DNA from: Leptolyngbya sp. 'hensonii'
GTDB lineage: Bacteria; Cyanobacteriota; Cyanobacteriia; GCF-001939115
Length of the DNA stretch: 35,277 bases
Assembly (NCBI RefSeq): GCF_001939115.1
Contig: NZ_MQTZ01000002.1
Location: 33,555 to 68,831, forward strand
Reading direction: 5' to 3'
Shown: positions 23,251-32,825 of the stretch, piece after piece
Layout of the letters: each line of letters opens with the position of its first letter
Position numbering within the stretch: position 1 is the stretch's first letter
Position numbers and translations under genes: made by a program
Notes under the pieces: generated by a model
The model's database searches: none
What the model was told of the DNA's origin: nothing
What the model saw: the letters and a program-made list of their open reading frames with translations, nothing else

Positions 23251-25023
23251 CTAAGGATTAGAGGTTTGAGATTGGGTCCCTGGTAGGATTACATCCACAA
23301 CAGGTGGAGTAATCGTGGCATTGAGATTATTTCCCAGGGGTACTTGTACATCTACCGAAACAGCAGGTTGCACCAGATCCACCACAGGGGGAGTGGGTGG
23401 GTTGACATCCGCATTGGCCCCAGGGAATTGTCCTCCCGTTGCGCCACTCCCAGGAAACTGTCCCCCTGTGGCACCCCCCCCAGGGAAAATACTGGTTCCA
23501 GGGTCAGGGGAGGGACTCACTGGAATGATCGGGCTGGGGGAGGGTCCCACTGGCAGCACAGGGGCTGGAGAAGGAGTGACTGGGAGAATTGGGCTGGGGG
23601 AAGGGTCTACCGGCAGCACAGGGGCTGGAGAAGGATTAACTGGGAGAATTGGGCTGGGGGAAGGGTCCACCGGCAGCACAGGGGCTGGAGAAGGATTAAC
23701 TGGGAGAATTGGGCTGGGGGAAGGGTCTACCGGCAGCACAGGGGCTGGAGAAGGATTAACTGGGACAATCGGGCTAGGGGAAGGGTTCACCGGCAGCACA
23801 GGAGCCGGTGAAGGACTGACCTTAGGAGGGCTGGGGTCTGGCGTCACTGGGACTCCACCACTTGATCCAGGAGAACCACTGGGAGGAGGATTATTCAAAC
23901 CGCCACTGGGGACAATGGGAACAATATCAATCGGTTTGATAGTTGATACAGTCGGAGAAGGCCCAGTCACAGGAGGTGATTGGATCTGAACTGAAATCTT
24001 GACAGGTTTCAACAAGAATTGATTCGCTGCCGTCAGTTGATCCAGAGTGAATTTGCTTCCTCCCAGCCCCCAGTTATTCGTAATATCCAGAAGGGTAGAA
24101 GCTTCCAGTACTTCAACTGTGAAATTCGGACTCAATAACCCTGGACTCGCTGCTACAGGTTGATTGGTAGGAAGTTTGAGTGCCGGTAAGTTCTCATAAA
24201 TGGGTTTATTGTTGTCCAACGGTGAGAGGTTCTGGAGGGTTTCAAGAATCTCCTGCCGGACTTGAGCCATGTCGATATCCAAATCTGTTGCATCAGGCGG
24301 TTGATTTAACTTCAACCCCTTCACAAGATCTGCCGACTGCAAAAATTCTTGCACATCATAGCGAACCACTTGAATCGTATTCCCAGACACGATCGCCATT
24401 TCCCCGCCACAAATTTCTTTCTTTTGAGATCCGTCAGATGTGGCGATTTCCATGGGCCGCCCCGGATTACAACCGATCGCACCCATAATGGTGACGAAGT
24501 TCTTACTCTCTACTCCTTCAAAGTCCTGTTCACTGGCCTGCTCTGAAGGAGTTGATCCACCATTCAAGACATAGGTGCGGATAAAAAAGGAGGAGCCTTT
24601 GATCCCAGCCGTCGCGTTCGGGGTACGCACACGGGTTGTGCCCCGGCCCGGTGGAATAAGGACCAGAACTGTTCCGTTAGACAAATGAAAGGTTCGCGTC
24701 TTGGGCACAAAGCGGAAAACTGCCTGCTCGCCAATTCTGGCTAGGGAACCATCGTTAAACCGTAACTCGGCCAGGGATGCTAGGGCTGTTGCAAGGGCAT
24801 CACCAGGAATCATCACATCTGCAATCCGGGCCGATCGACGGGCCTGATTGCGAGGGATCAGGCTCACCTGATTGCGGATACTCTGGACAGTAGCCCGGGT
24901 CAAAGGCACCGGTTGGGCGATCGCCGTGGCTGATAGCAATACGCCAGTAATTCCCAGCCCAAGAGCCGAGAGTTTGATTTTATCGCTGTTGGATAGAGAG
25001 CCTGATACCCTATGACGGAACAT
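23251..25023 (-). CDS. FecR-domain exported protein with long Pro-rich repeat tail
   Basis: 590 residues from ATG 25023 (MFRHRVSG), chosen because AGGAGTGT lies directly upstream; an in-frame ATG at 25044 is less well placed. The signal peptide ends around residue 36 (LLSATAIA, then QPVP). Residues 40-190 form a FecR domain: LRFNDGSLARIGEQAVFRF, FHLSNGTVLVLIPPG, RVRTPNATAGIKGSSFFIR. In this domain family a jelly-roll-like fold senses or transmits envelope signals. Between about 190 and 380 is an unassigned region. Residues 390-500 hold five 20-residue repeats of the form PSPAPVLPVNPSPSPILPV, then Gly-rich FPGGGATGGQ units and a final strand-rich segment. It is divergent from the beta-barrel gene at 25148, with which it probably shares a control region. 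Confidence 0.87.
   Translation of the reverse strand: MFRHRVSGSLSNSDKIKLSALGLGITGVLLSATAIAQPVPLTRATVQSIRNQVSLIPRNQARRSARIADVMIPGDALATALASLAELRFNDGSLARIGEQAVFRFVPKTRTFHLSNGTVLVLIPPGRGTTRVRTPNATAGIKGSSFFIRTYVLNGGSTPSEQASEQDFEGVESKNFVTIMGAIGCNPGRPMEIATSDGSQKKEICGGEMAIVSGNTIQVVRYDVQEFLQSADLVKGLKLNQPPDATDLDIDMAQVRQEILETLQNLSPLDNNKPIYENLPALKLPTNQPVAASPGLLSPNFTVEVLEASTLLDITNNWGLGGSKFTLDQLTAANQFLLKPVKISVQIQSPPVTGPSPTVSTIKPIDIVPIVPSGGLNNPPPSGSPGSSGGVPVTPDPSPPKVSPSPAPVLPVNPSPSPIVPVNPSPAPVLPVDPSPSPILPVNPSPAPVLPVDPSPSPILPVNPSPAPVLPVDPSPSPILPVTPSPAPVLPVGPSPSPIIPVSPSPDPGTSIFPGGGATGGQFPGSGATGGQFPGANADVNPPTPPVVDLVQPAVSVDVQVPLGNNLNATITPPVVDVILPGTQSQTSNP
23521..23820 (-). repeat. Five tandem 60-base in-frame repeats
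   Basis: Units of exactly 60 bases at 23521, 23581, 23641, 23701 and 23761 encode 20-residue Pro/Ser/Val units. The middle three are almost identical and the outer two are diverged, which suggests growth from the centre. There are no unique spacers, so it is not a CRISPR array. Confidence 0.95.
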
Positions 25024-25147
25024 ACACACTCCTGTGCAGCGCATCTAATATGGATGTAACCCTAGCACCAACAGACCACACGAGAAAAACAGGTTATCTC
25101 TTGCTAGCATTCAACTTGGAACCTTGCAACCATCCTATGGTAGATTC

Positions 25148-26353
25148 ATGATTTTTTGGACCTACACCCCAGTTTATGCTGCAGTACATTCCTTTCCCGA
25201 TCAGAGGGTCTTGAATAGAACTGTTTTCCATAAATGGGTTAGTGGTGAAGAGGAGCATATCCCCCAGGAAGGCAAGGCTGTCACGCCTGAGGTAGTTATT
25301 CCAAGCGTATGGGCCAAGAGCAGGCTGACCAATGCAGCAGCTCTGTTTCCCTCCGTTGAACTACAGTCCCTGACAGCAACCGTTGAATCCTTTACATTCC
25401 CTAGCATATCTTTTGTATCTGCCGATAAAACTTTTAGTAAAGATTCTGCCTGGAATGGGATTGCTGGCAACCAGCAGGTTGTTTCCTCCATTGCGCCGCT
25501 AACCGGTCTCCTCAGTCAAGCTCCAGATCCGGACGCCACGAGAGACGCTTCCCAGCAGCCAGCTACCCCCAGCAATCTAACGGCATCCCCTGGTGACCCA
25601 GAATTGGGAAATCTGCGCTTGCAACAAATTGCACCACCCTCCAAAGCTCCGCCCGTATTCTATCTACTCGGACGAATCAATTACTTTCGTAGCGACAACA
25701 TCTTTTCTGCGATCGATCCCATTGGCGATCATTTAGTTCGAATGGGTCTCTCCCTCTATCTAGTTCCAAAACTGGGGCCATCGACCTATCTTGTTGCCTC
25801 TGTCAATGGCAATCTGATCCGATACCTGCAAGAGCCAGAAGTCAGTTACAACGAATTTCAAATCACTGCTGGCTTTTATCAGCAGATTACGCCCAGTATG
25901 TATACTCAGCTGGGCTGGTCCAATCAGCAGTTGTACTCAGCCGAAACAGGGGAGCAATTTCTGAATGATCACACGGTTCAGCTAGATTTAGGGCGGGTAG
26001 ACAAACTGGCTGATCAGCTTACCCTCAGCATGAATTACCAGTTACGCTTCAGTTTCACCAGCCCCACTGAACGAAATCGGCTGGTTAACTACATCAGTGC
26101 CTCTCTGGCCTATGAGATTTTCCCAGCTTTACAAGCAGCGATCGACTATCAGATTGTGATCAGTTCTTTCACGCAGCAAACCCGAGAAGATACCTATAAT
26201 CAATTGGTTGGACGACTGACTTACCTTTTAACACCTGAAACACGGCTTAGCCTGGTTGGCGGCATTAGCTTTGGCAATTCCTCTAACCCCAACATTAAAT
26301 TCAATAGCTCTGTTGTAAGTATTAATGTGGACTTCAGCCTACCTTTGTTCTGA
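25148..26353 (+). CDS. Probable outer-membrane beta-barrel protein of the FecR/cyclase locus
   Basis: 401 residues from ATG 25148; TTG 25124 is possible, and the true start is unclear because no signal peptide or ribosome site is visible. Residues 1-150 are low in pattern and include a Pro/Asp-rich stretch (SQAPDPDATRDASQQPATPS). From about residue 170 the sequence alternates polar and hydrophobic residues in barrel-like strands: VFYLLGRINYFRSDNIF, HLVRMGLSLYLVPKLG, STYLVASVNGNLIRYL, and ITPSMYTQLGWSNQQLY. It ends SVVSINVDFSLPLF with the C-terminal phenylalanine typical of outer-membrane barrels. A barrel could anchor or receive the FecR proteins encoded on both sides; that is inference from context. 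The missing export signal means that either the start is mis-set or the N-terminus has decayed. Confidence 0.72.
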   Translation: MIFWTYTPVYAAVHSFPDQRVLNRTVFHKWVSGEEEHIPQEGKAVTPEVVIPSVWAKSRLTNAAALFPSVELQSLTATVESFTFPSISFVSADKTFSKDSAWNGIAGNQQVVSSIAPLTGLLSQAPDPDATRDASQQPATPSNLTASPGDPELGNLRLQQIAPPSKAPPVFYLLGRINYFRSDNIFSAIDPIGDHLVRMGLSLYLVPKLGPSTYLVASVNGNLIRYLQEPEVSYNEFQITAGFYQQITPSMYTQLGWSNQQLYSAETGEQFLNDHTVQLDLGRVDKLADQLTLSMNYQLRFSFTSPTERNRLVNYISASLAYEIFPALQAAIDYQIVISSFTQQTREDTYNQLVGRLTYLLTPETRLSLVGGISFGNSSNPNIKFNSSVVSINVDFSLPLF

Positions 26354-26788
26354 GCGGTTGATGCCAGCAGCGATTGATGTCTGATTGACTGGAACCTTTG
26401 GGGAATTTCTGCATCTATGAGGGCAGGGCCATAGCATCCGAGTTTTTACAGGTCCTACGTCACATTCTAAAAATGGGTTCAAGCCCGATCGAAAGTAAAG
26501 CCCATACGGGGCCAATGCAGTCACACCCCGACTAAACAATGGATTTTAGGGTAGCGGTAGGTTGACCAGATTGTTGATCCGTAAATTCTCGGGATTTGTA
26601 GCCGTTCCTACTGAATCCTTAAGTATCTATTTACAGCCGTTTCCAGGTGAATGGAGCCCAATGAAATTGGCTGTAAGTTTTGGGAATGGCTCCCCTGTTC
26701 ATATTGAGACTTGGTATTAAGACACAGCATTTGCTTATGGGTGCATCCAGGAACGTCCCTCTGGTATCTATGAAGGAGATTTTTTCCC
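26354..26788. other. Spacer ahead of the second FecR gene
   Basis: About 435 bases with no convincing gene; minus-strand frames at 26339-26539 and 26608-26838 run across the ends of real genes and lack ribosome sites. The stretch directly before 26789 has AAGGAG at 26773-26778. A regulatory leader is possible, but no known motif is recognised. Confidence 0.5.
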
Positions 26789-27763
26789 ATGTCCATCAAA
26801 CCCATCCAAAAATATAGACCTTTATTCAGGCAGCTCATGCTGGTTCTGATGGGCAGCTTATGCCTGTTCCTAGTGGTCCTGTTCCAGCGAACGCCAACTG
26901 TTGCCCAGAGCGGGATCCAAAGTGCAGTTGTGGCCGAAATTGTCGATGGCAGCCAGGTCTTTATCCAGAATCAACAGGCAAGGGTGAATGACGTTGCCGG
27001 TCTGGGTCAACGGGTTCGTACAGGGCAGGCCCGCACCCAACTTGTCTTTAATACCGGTGCTGTGGCGCGACTAGCACCTAATTCTTCGTTGACCGTGGGC
27101 CAGAAATGTGCCCGTTTGCAGCGGGGAACTCTTTTGATCAATGGGGTTGCTAACGGCTGCACTAACTCTGTGGCGACTGGGGTTCGAGGCACCACCTATC
27201 TCTTAGAAGTGGATGAGAATGACCAGACTCAGGTCAAGGTATTGGAGGGGGAAGTTACCATCTCCAAACCAGATCCTCTGGCTGCACCGGAAGTTCCGAT
27301 CGTACCCCCTACCCCCAGCTTGGCCCCAACTCCAGCTCCGACTCCCAGCAAATCTCCCGCACCGACCAAATCTGTGCGAACCAAATCCACGCCCAAGCCC
27401 ACCGTTAAACCAGCATCCTCCCCCACGCCCAATCCGTCTCCGCTTCCTGCGCCCCCCTCTCCAGCCCCACCCCAACTTCCAGGTGGAGAGCAACGCAGTC
27501 TGGATCAGCCGATCGTCCTGTCCTCTGGGCAGAAAGCCCTGATTCCGCCTGGTGCCAATCCTGTGATTGGACAGATGACGCAGCAGGAATTTGAGCAAAT
27601 TTTGAAGGGCGTGTTATTTAATGGCTATAGTGTGCAAATTCCGGGTCTCAGTGAAGTCAAGAATTCTTTCAGTCAGCTATTCCCAGGAATTCCCTTTCCG
27701 ATCGATATTCCTGGCCTGTCCGTCCCAGGAATTCCTGGGATTCCTGGAATCCCATTCTTCTAA
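26789..27763 (+). CDS. Second FecR-domain protein with Pro-rich linker and PGI-repeat tail
   Basis: 324 residues from ATG 26789, with AAGGAG 11-16 bases upstream. A hydrophobic N-terminal segment (LMLVLMGSLCLFLVVLF) ends near TVAQ and should direct export. Residues 45-155 are a FecR domain (VDGSQVFIQNQQARVNDVAG, GAVARLAPNSSLTVGQ, VATGVRGTTYLLEV, KVLEGEVTI) with Cys107 and Cys124 as a possible disulfide. Next comes a Pro/Ser/Lys/Thr-rich linker (165-240), then a short globular region. The last 25 residues are PGIPFPIDIPGLSVPGIPGI followed by PGIPFF, a Pro-Gly-Ile repeat ending in two phenylalanines. The gene lies 73 bases upstream of the CHASE2 cyclase and probably forms one transcript with it. 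Confidence 0.88.
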   Translation: MSIKPIQKYRPLFRQLMLVLMGSLCLFLVVLFQRTPTVAQSGIQSAVVAEIVDGSQVFIQNQQARVNDVAGLGQRVRTGQARTQLVFNTGAVARLAPNSSLTVGQKCARLQRGTLLINGVANGCTNSVATGVRGTTYLLEVDENDQTQVKVLEGEVTISKPDPLAAPEVPIVPPTPSLAPTPAPTPSKSPAPTKSVRTKSTPKPTVKPASSPTPNPSPLPAPPSPAPPQLPGGEQRSLDQPIVLSSGQKALIPPGANPVIGQMTQQEFEQILKGVLFNGYSVQIPGLSEVKNSFSQLFPGIPFPIDIPGLSVPGIPGIPGIPFF

Positions 27764-27836
27764 TTAACGCTCAGGGGCATCTTCTAAATTCAGACCGGTC
27801 TATTACATTGCCCAAGCCTCCACCGAGAATTACCCC

Positions 27837-29849
27837 ATGCTGCATCGATGGCAATTTTGGCAACGCTCCCCTGCTTCCCAGGGCATCCCATCCAGAAGTA
27901 AGCCTCAGCGCTTTGCGGTACCGGCCCTGCTGGGGTATGCCCTAATTGGTTTTTGGTCCGTGAGCGGAGCAATTGCCACCGCTGTTGATTGGGATCGAGC
28001 CCAACAATTGGAGTTGACCCTACAGAGCCGGTTTCAGGAGATTCGCAATTCGATTACCCATCCAACCCCACCGAACAATCTCATTATCCTGGCAATGGAT
28101 GATGATTCCTTCGTTCAGGCTGCAGAATTCTACAGAAGTGACCCCAAAACCTATGCCAGTCTGGGCAATATCCAGGTCTGGCCCTGGAAACGGGCAGCCT
28201 ACGCTGAGGTGATTGAAAAGCTGATGCAGGCTGGAGCCCGATCGGTAGCTCTGGATGTCATCCTGGCAGACCCCAGTGACTCGCCGGAAGACGATCGGCG
28301 ATTACAGGAGGTCCTGCGCCGCTATGCCGGACGGGTTGTTCTGGCTGCTCAGTTCACGTCCTCCGATACTCCTGCTGGGATGAAGCAGGCGCTGGTTACT
28401 CCCACCGATCTTTTTCCCAATGTGCCCCTGACCCTGGGATTAATTAACTTTCAACTGGCTGCTGACCAGCGCCTACGGCACCTGCCCGATCAGATACAGG
28501 CTGAGGTTTTGCGAGATCTGGGGTTGGAGCAGCCCATCCTCCCCTTTTATCGGTCAGTGCTGCAAATATCCAACCTGCCCCAGGCCGAATTCCATCCCGG
28601 AGACTTTATCTTTTACTATGGACCGGCAGGTAAGACGTTTCGCCATGTTCCTTTTTGGGAAGTGCTGCATCCTGGCAACTGGCAGGTTCACCTGAAACAG
28701 CAAACCTTTAAGGACAAAGTCGTGCTGATTGGGCCAACTGCCCTTGATCTGCAGGATTTTCAACTGACCCCCGTGGGTAAGATGGCCGGAATTGAGATCC
28801 ACGCTAACGCCATGGCAACAGCCCTGGAAAATCGGGCTTTGTCTCAGGGCATTCCCGACCCCCTGTTCAGAGGATTGTTAGTCCTGATTGGTGCATTGGG
28901 CGCAGGCATTGTCCTCAGCACTATTCCTAAACGGCCAGCGGGTAACTTTCTCTGGGCCATGGGTATTACGATCGCCTGGGGTACGCTGAGTTACTTCAGC
29001 TTCACCTATAATCGGCAGATCTTCCCGACCGTTGTCCCCATGCTCACCATCTTCCTGAGCGGAATTACCTCCCTGACTACGGGGGCAATCAGTAGTCAGA
29101 TGGAACAGCGTCGGTTGCAACGGACTCTAGAACGGTATGTGGCCGCCCCGATCGTCCAGCAAATTCTGCTGAATTACTCCAATGATTTTCAGTCGCTGTT
29201 GCAGGGGCGAAAGGTCAAAGCCGCCATCATGTTCTGTGATATCCGGGGCTTTACTACCCTCTCCTATAAGCTGGAACCAGAGCAGTTGATCAACCAGCTG
29301 AATGACTACTTTGATGCCATGGTCAACGTTATCCTGGCTGCTGGAGGGACTCTGGATAAGTTTATTGGGGATGCCGTCATGGCTGAATTTGGTTCTCCCC
29401 TTTCCAGTGGGGAACATAAAGATGTCATGAACGCAGTGCAGGCGGCTTTGGGTATGCGGTATGCCCTCTGTGAATTACGGAAACAGTGGCAACAGGAGGG
29501 AAAGATCCTCTTTTTCAATGGCATTGGAATTAATTTTGGTGAGTTACTGGTTGGGGATATTGGGTCTGACAAGCGTCGGGAATTCGCCGCGATCGGAGAC
29601 GCTGTCAACGTAGCCAGTCGGGTCGAAAGCATGACCAAAAACTTCGAGACCGATATTCTGATTACGGACTCCGTTTACGAACTGGTTCGGGACGAGGTAG
29701 AGGTTCAAGATGTCGGTAAACATGCCCTCAAAGGGCGGGAAGAACCCGTTCAGCTCTACATTCTGATTGGCCTCAAAGGAAAAGACCAGACTCTCTACAA
29801 ACAGGTACAAGAAGACCTGCACATGTATCTCAGTCAGGCTAAAGAATAA
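27837..29849 (+). CDS. CHASE2-domain adenylate cyclase (class III)
   Basis: 670 residues. A membrane helix at about 27-48 precedes an extracytoplasmic CHASE2 sensor domain (residues 50-340: ILAMDDDSFVQ, WPWKRAAYAEVIEKLMQAGA, VALDVILADPS, DKVVLIGPTA, GIEIHANAMATAL). Three helices follow (343-362, 370-390, 397-418), then a cytoplasmic class III cyclase domain (460-650). Metal-binding Asp468 (FCDIRGF) and Asp512 (DKFIGDAVM) are present, as are Lys508 and Asp588, which select adenine over guanine, and the transition-state residues Asn591 and Arg595. The product should be cAMP, made in response to an envelope signal sensed by CHASE2. ATG 27837 follows the FecR stop by 73 bases. Confidence 0.95.
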   Translation: MLHRWQFWQRSPASQGIPSRSKPQRFAVPALLGYALIGFWSVSGAIATAVDWDRAQQLELTLQSRFQEIRNSITHPTPPNNLIILAMDDDSFVQAAEFYRSDPKTYASLGNIQVWPWKRAAYAEVIEKLMQAGARSVALDVILADPSDSPEDDRRLQEVLRRYAGRVVLAAQFTSSDTPAGMKQALVTPTDLFPNVPLTLGLINFQLAADQRLRHLPDQIQAEVLRDLGLEQPILPFYRSVLQISNLPQAEFHPGDFIFYYGPAGKTFRHVPFWEVLHPGNWQVHLKQQTFKDKVVLIGPTALDLQDFQLTPVGKMAGIEIHANAMATALENRALSQGIPDPLFRGLLVLIGALGAGIVLSTIPKRPAGNFLWAMGITIAWGTLSYFSFTYNRQIFPTVVPMLTIFLSGITSLTTGAISSQMEQRRLQRTLERYVAAPIVQQILLNYSNDFQSLLQGRKVKAAIMFCDIRGFTTLSYKLEPEQLINQLNDYFDAMVNVILAAGGTLDKFIGDAVMAEFGSPLSSGEHKDVMNAVQAALGMRYALCELRKQWQQEGKILFFNGIGINFGELLVGDIGSDKRREFAAIGDAVNVASRVESMTKNFETDILITDSVYELVRDEVEVQDVGKHALKGREEPVQLYILIGLKGKDQTLYKQVQEDLHMYLSQAKE

Positions 29850-30106
29850 ATCAATCTTCCCTCTGGGGTGAATCTTTCCTTGGCGTCTCTGCGGTGATGG
29901 CTTGAGTGTGGTAACCCGTTATTTTAATAATTATTCTGGTTTGATCGGCAGGCACGGGTTGTGAGGAGGCGATTCCGGACGGCAATACGTATCCAGAAAG
30001 CCGTGAACACCGATCCAGATTGCTGAAGCAAGCCCCCTTAAAATGGTGGGGTAAGGTAGGGTCATGATCCTGCCGATTAGATGAATTGCTATGGAAGGGG
30101 AGAGCT

Positions 30107-32728
30107 ATGCAACCCACAAACCCCAATCAGTTTACAGAAAAAGCCTGGGAAGCTATTGCCCAGACGCCAGATATTGTTAAGCAGGCGCAGCAACAGCAAA
30201 TTGAGACGGAACATCTGATGAAGGCGTTGCTGGAGCAGGAAGGGCTGAGCGTCAGTATCTTCAATAAATTAGGGATAGCTGTGCAGCGGTTGCGCGATCG
30301 CACGGAGGACTTTATTAAACGGCAACCCCGGATTTCGGGCAGCGGCACCTCGGTGTATATGGGGCGTAGCCTGGATCAACTCCTGGACCGGGCTGATGCC
30401 TACCGGAAGGAATTTGGGGATGAGTACATCTCGATCGAGCACATGTTGCTGGGCTATGGGAAGGACGATCGCTTTGGACGGGCCTTTTTCCAGGAGTTCA
30501 AACTGGATGAAGCAAAGCTGAGAAAGGCAATTGAAGAGATTCGGGGGAGTCAGAAAGTGACCGATCAAAATCCAGAGGGAAAATACGAAGTCCTAGAGAA
30601 ATATGGGCGTGACCTGACCGACTTCGCCCGCCAGGGGAAACTGGACCCGGTGATTGGTCGGGATGATGAGATCCGACGCACGATTCAAATTCTCTCCCGA
30701 CGTACCAAGAATAACCCGGTGCTGATTGGGGAACCTGGAGTGGGCAAAACGGCGATCGCCGAAGGATTGGCCCAGCGGATTGTCAAAGGGGATGTGCCGG
30801 AATCTCTGCGAGACCGTAAGCTGATTGCCCTCGACATGGGAGCGCTGATCGCAGGGGCCAAGTTCCGGGGTGAGTTTGAGGAGCGGCTGAAAGCCGTCCT
30901 GAAAGAAGTGACGGAATCCAATGGCAGTATTATCCTCTTTATCGACGAGATTCATACGGTGGTCGGGGCTGGCGCAACCCAGGGGGCCATGGATGCGGGC
31001 AACCTGCTCAAGCCCATGCTGGCCAGAGGGGAGTTGCGTTGTATCGGAGCCACCACCCTGGATGAATACCGCAAGTACATTGAAAAGGATGCAGCCCTGG
31101 AGCGGCGGTTTCAGCAGGTCTACATCGACCAGCCTAGCGTGGAGGACACGATCTCGATTTTGCGGGGTCTGAAGGACCGCTATGAAACCCACCATAATGT
31201 CAAGATTGCCGACAGCGCTCTGGTGGCAGCAGCCACCCTATCCAACCGCTATATCTCCGATCGCTTCCTGCCGGATAAAGCGATTGACCTGGTGGACGAG
31301 GCAGCAGCCAAACTGAAGATGGAGAGCACCTCCAAACCGGATGAACTGGACGAAATTGATCGCAAGATCCTGCAGTTGGAGATGGAACGGCTCTCTCTGC
31401 AGAAGGAAAGTGACCCGGCCTCCCGCGATCGACTGGAGCGATTGGAGCGGGAACTGGCAGACCTCAAGGAGGGACAGTCCGGCCTGAATGCCCAGTGGCA
31501 GGCCGAAAAGGAAGTCCTCGATCGGCGCAAAACCATTAAAGAAGAGATCGACCAGGTCAATATCGAAATCCAACAGGCCGAGCGAGACTATGACCTGAAC
31601 CGGGCCGCTGAGTTGAAGTATGGGAAGTTGACGAACCTGCAGCGCCAACTGGAGGAGACGGAAGCCAAGCTGACCCAGACCCAGAAGACGGGTAAGTCCC
31701 TGTTGCGGGAGGAAGTCACCGAGTCGGATATTGCCGAGATTATTTCCAAATGGACCGGCATCCCCCTGAACAAACTGGTGGAATCGGAGAAGGAAAAATT
31801 GTTGCACCTGGAAGAAGAACTGCACCAGCGGGTGGTGGGTCAGGCAGAAGCGGTAACGGCTGTCGCTGACGCCATTCAACGGGCACGAGCAGGTCTGGCT
31901 GATCCGAATCGACCCACAGCCAGTTTCATCTTTCTGGGACCTACTGGCGTGGGTAAGACAGAACTGGGCAAAGCCCTGGCCGCTTATCTCTTTGATACGG
32001 AAGAGGCTATGGTCCGGATTGACATGTCGGAGTACATGGAGAAGCACTCGGTCTCTCGGTTGATTGGGGCTCCTCCCGGTTATGTGGGCTATGAGGAAGG
32101 GGGCCAACTGACGGAAGCGATTCGCCGCCGTCCCTATGCGGTCATCCTGTTCGATGAAATCGAGAAAGCTCACCCGGATGTGTTCAATATCATGTTGCAG
32201 ATCCTGGATGATGGTCGGGTGACGGATTCCCAGGGCCACACGGTGGACTTTAAGAACAGTGTCATCATCATGACCAGTAACGTCGGCTCCCAGTTCATTC
32301 TGGATGTGTCTGGGGATGAATCTCGTTATGATGAAATGCAATCCAGGGCTCTGGAGGCACTGCGGAACAGCTTCCGACCAGAGTTCCTGAACCGGATTGA
32401 TGAGATCATCATCTTCCATACCCTGCAACGGAGTGAACTGCGCGAGATCGTCAAGTTGCAGGTGAAGCGGCTGGAGCAGCGGTTGAGCGATCGGAAGATG
32501 GCCCTCAAACTCTCGGATGCTGCCCTTGATTTTCTGGCTGACGTGGGCTACGACCCCACCTATGGGGCTCGTCCTTTGAAGCGGGCGATTCAACGGGAAC
32601 TGGAAACCCAGATTGCCAAGGCCATCTTGCGAGGGGAATTTGATGACGGGGATACGATTTATGGGGATGTGGAGAACGAGCGGCTGTCCTTTAAGCGGCT
32701 ACTGGCTGAGTTGTTGACCACCCCATAA
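30107..32728 (+). CDS. clpB: ATP-dependent disaggregase ClpB
   Basis: 873 residues from ATG 30107, with an AAGGGGAGAG ribosome site; an in-frame TTG at 30086 is rejected. The order is Clp-N repeats (10-150), NBD1 with Walker [10 protein letters not shown] (208-216) and Walker B ILFIDE, a middle coiled-coil domain (about 410-530), and NBD2 with Walker [10 protein letters not shown] (611-619) and Walker [12 protein letters not shown] (679-689). Together these are a hexameric Hsp100 that pulls proteins out of aggregates with DnaK. There is no ClpP-binding tripeptide loop, which argues for ClpB rather than ClpA/C. The NBD1 pore loop reads GAKFRGEF where the family nearly always has GAKYRGEF. No CIRCE operator is seen upstream. 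Confidence 0.97.
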   Translation: MQPTNPNQFTEKAWEAIAQTPDIVKQAQQQQIETEHLMKALLEQEGLSVSIFNKLGIAVQRLRDRTEDFIKRQPRISGSGTSVYMGRSLDQLLDRADAYRKEFGDEYISIEHMLLGYGKDDRFGRAFFQEFKLDEAKLRKAIEEIRGSQKVTDQNPEGKYEVLEKYGRDLTDFARQGKLDPVIGRDDEIRRTIQILSRRTKNNPVLIGEPGVGKTAIAEGLAQRIVKGDVPESLRDRKLIALDMGALIAGAKFRGEFEERLKAVLKEVTESNGSIILFIDEIHTVVGAGATQGAMDAGNLLKPMLARGELRCIGATTLDEYRKYIEKDAALERRFQQVYIDQPSVEDTISILRGLKDRYETHHNVKIADSALVAAATLSNRYISDRFLPDKAIDLVDEAAAKLKMESTSKPDELDEIDRKILQLEMERLSLQKESDPASRDRLERLERELADLKEGQSGLNAQWQAEKEVLDRRKTIKEEIDQVNIEIQQAERDYDLNRAAELKYGKLTNLQRQLEETEAKLTQTQKTGKSLLREEVTESDIAEIISKWTGIPLNKLVESEKEKLLHLEEELHQRVVGQAEAVTAVADAIQRARAGLADPNRPTASFIFLGPTGVGKTELGKALAAYLFDTEEAMVRIDMSEYMEKHSVSRLIGAPPGYVGYEEGGQLTEAIRRRPYAVILFDEIEKAHPDVFNIMLQILDDGRVTDSQGHTVDFKNSVIIMTSNVGSQFILDVSGDESRYDEMQSRALEALRNSFRPEFLNRIDEIIIFHTLQRSELREIVKLQVKRLEQRLSDRKMALKLSDAALDFLADVGYDPTYGARPLKRAIQRELETQIAKAILRGEFDDGDTIYGDVENERLSFKRLLAELLTTP

Positions 32729-32749
32729 GCGCTCAGGATTCATCCTATT

Positions 32750-32803
32750 AGATGAGGAAATAAGGGCTCAAATCGGCTGCGGATTGGGTCTACTTCCTCA
32801 TCT
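32750..32803 (+). terminator. Long hairpin after clpB
   Basis: AGATGAGGAA (32750-32759) and TTCCTCATCT (32794-32803) are perfect 10-base inverted repeats with a 34-base loop. It lies 21 bases after the clpB stop and 22 bases before the next start. A short T-rich stretch (TGTTTATT) follows, so it may act as a weak terminator or processing site. Confidence 0.45.
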
Positions 32804-32825
32804 GATGTTTATTGGATGAAGTCCT

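Noticed and set aside
23521-23820. Possible CRISPR-like array
   Set aside because: The units are contiguous 60-base repeats without unique spacers and lie in frame inside a coding sequence.
23315-23989. Plus-strand frame of 224 codons rich in Gly/Ser/Thr
   Set aside because: Antisense of the Pro-rich FecR tail; the 60-base repeat contains no stops in that frame. The minus-strand protein has signal peptide, ribosome site and FecR domain.
26339-26539. Minus-strand 66-codon frame (MFSRGVTALAPYGLYF)
   Set aside because: Overlaps the end of the barrel gene, lacks a ribosome site and has no recognisable family.
29850-30106. CIRCE heat-shock operator before clpB
   Set aside because: No TTAGCACTC/GAGTGCTAA inverted repeat is present in this spacer.
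31238-32593. Minus-strand frame of 451 codons
   Set aside because: Shadow of clpB on the opposite strand; clpB has all family motifs.
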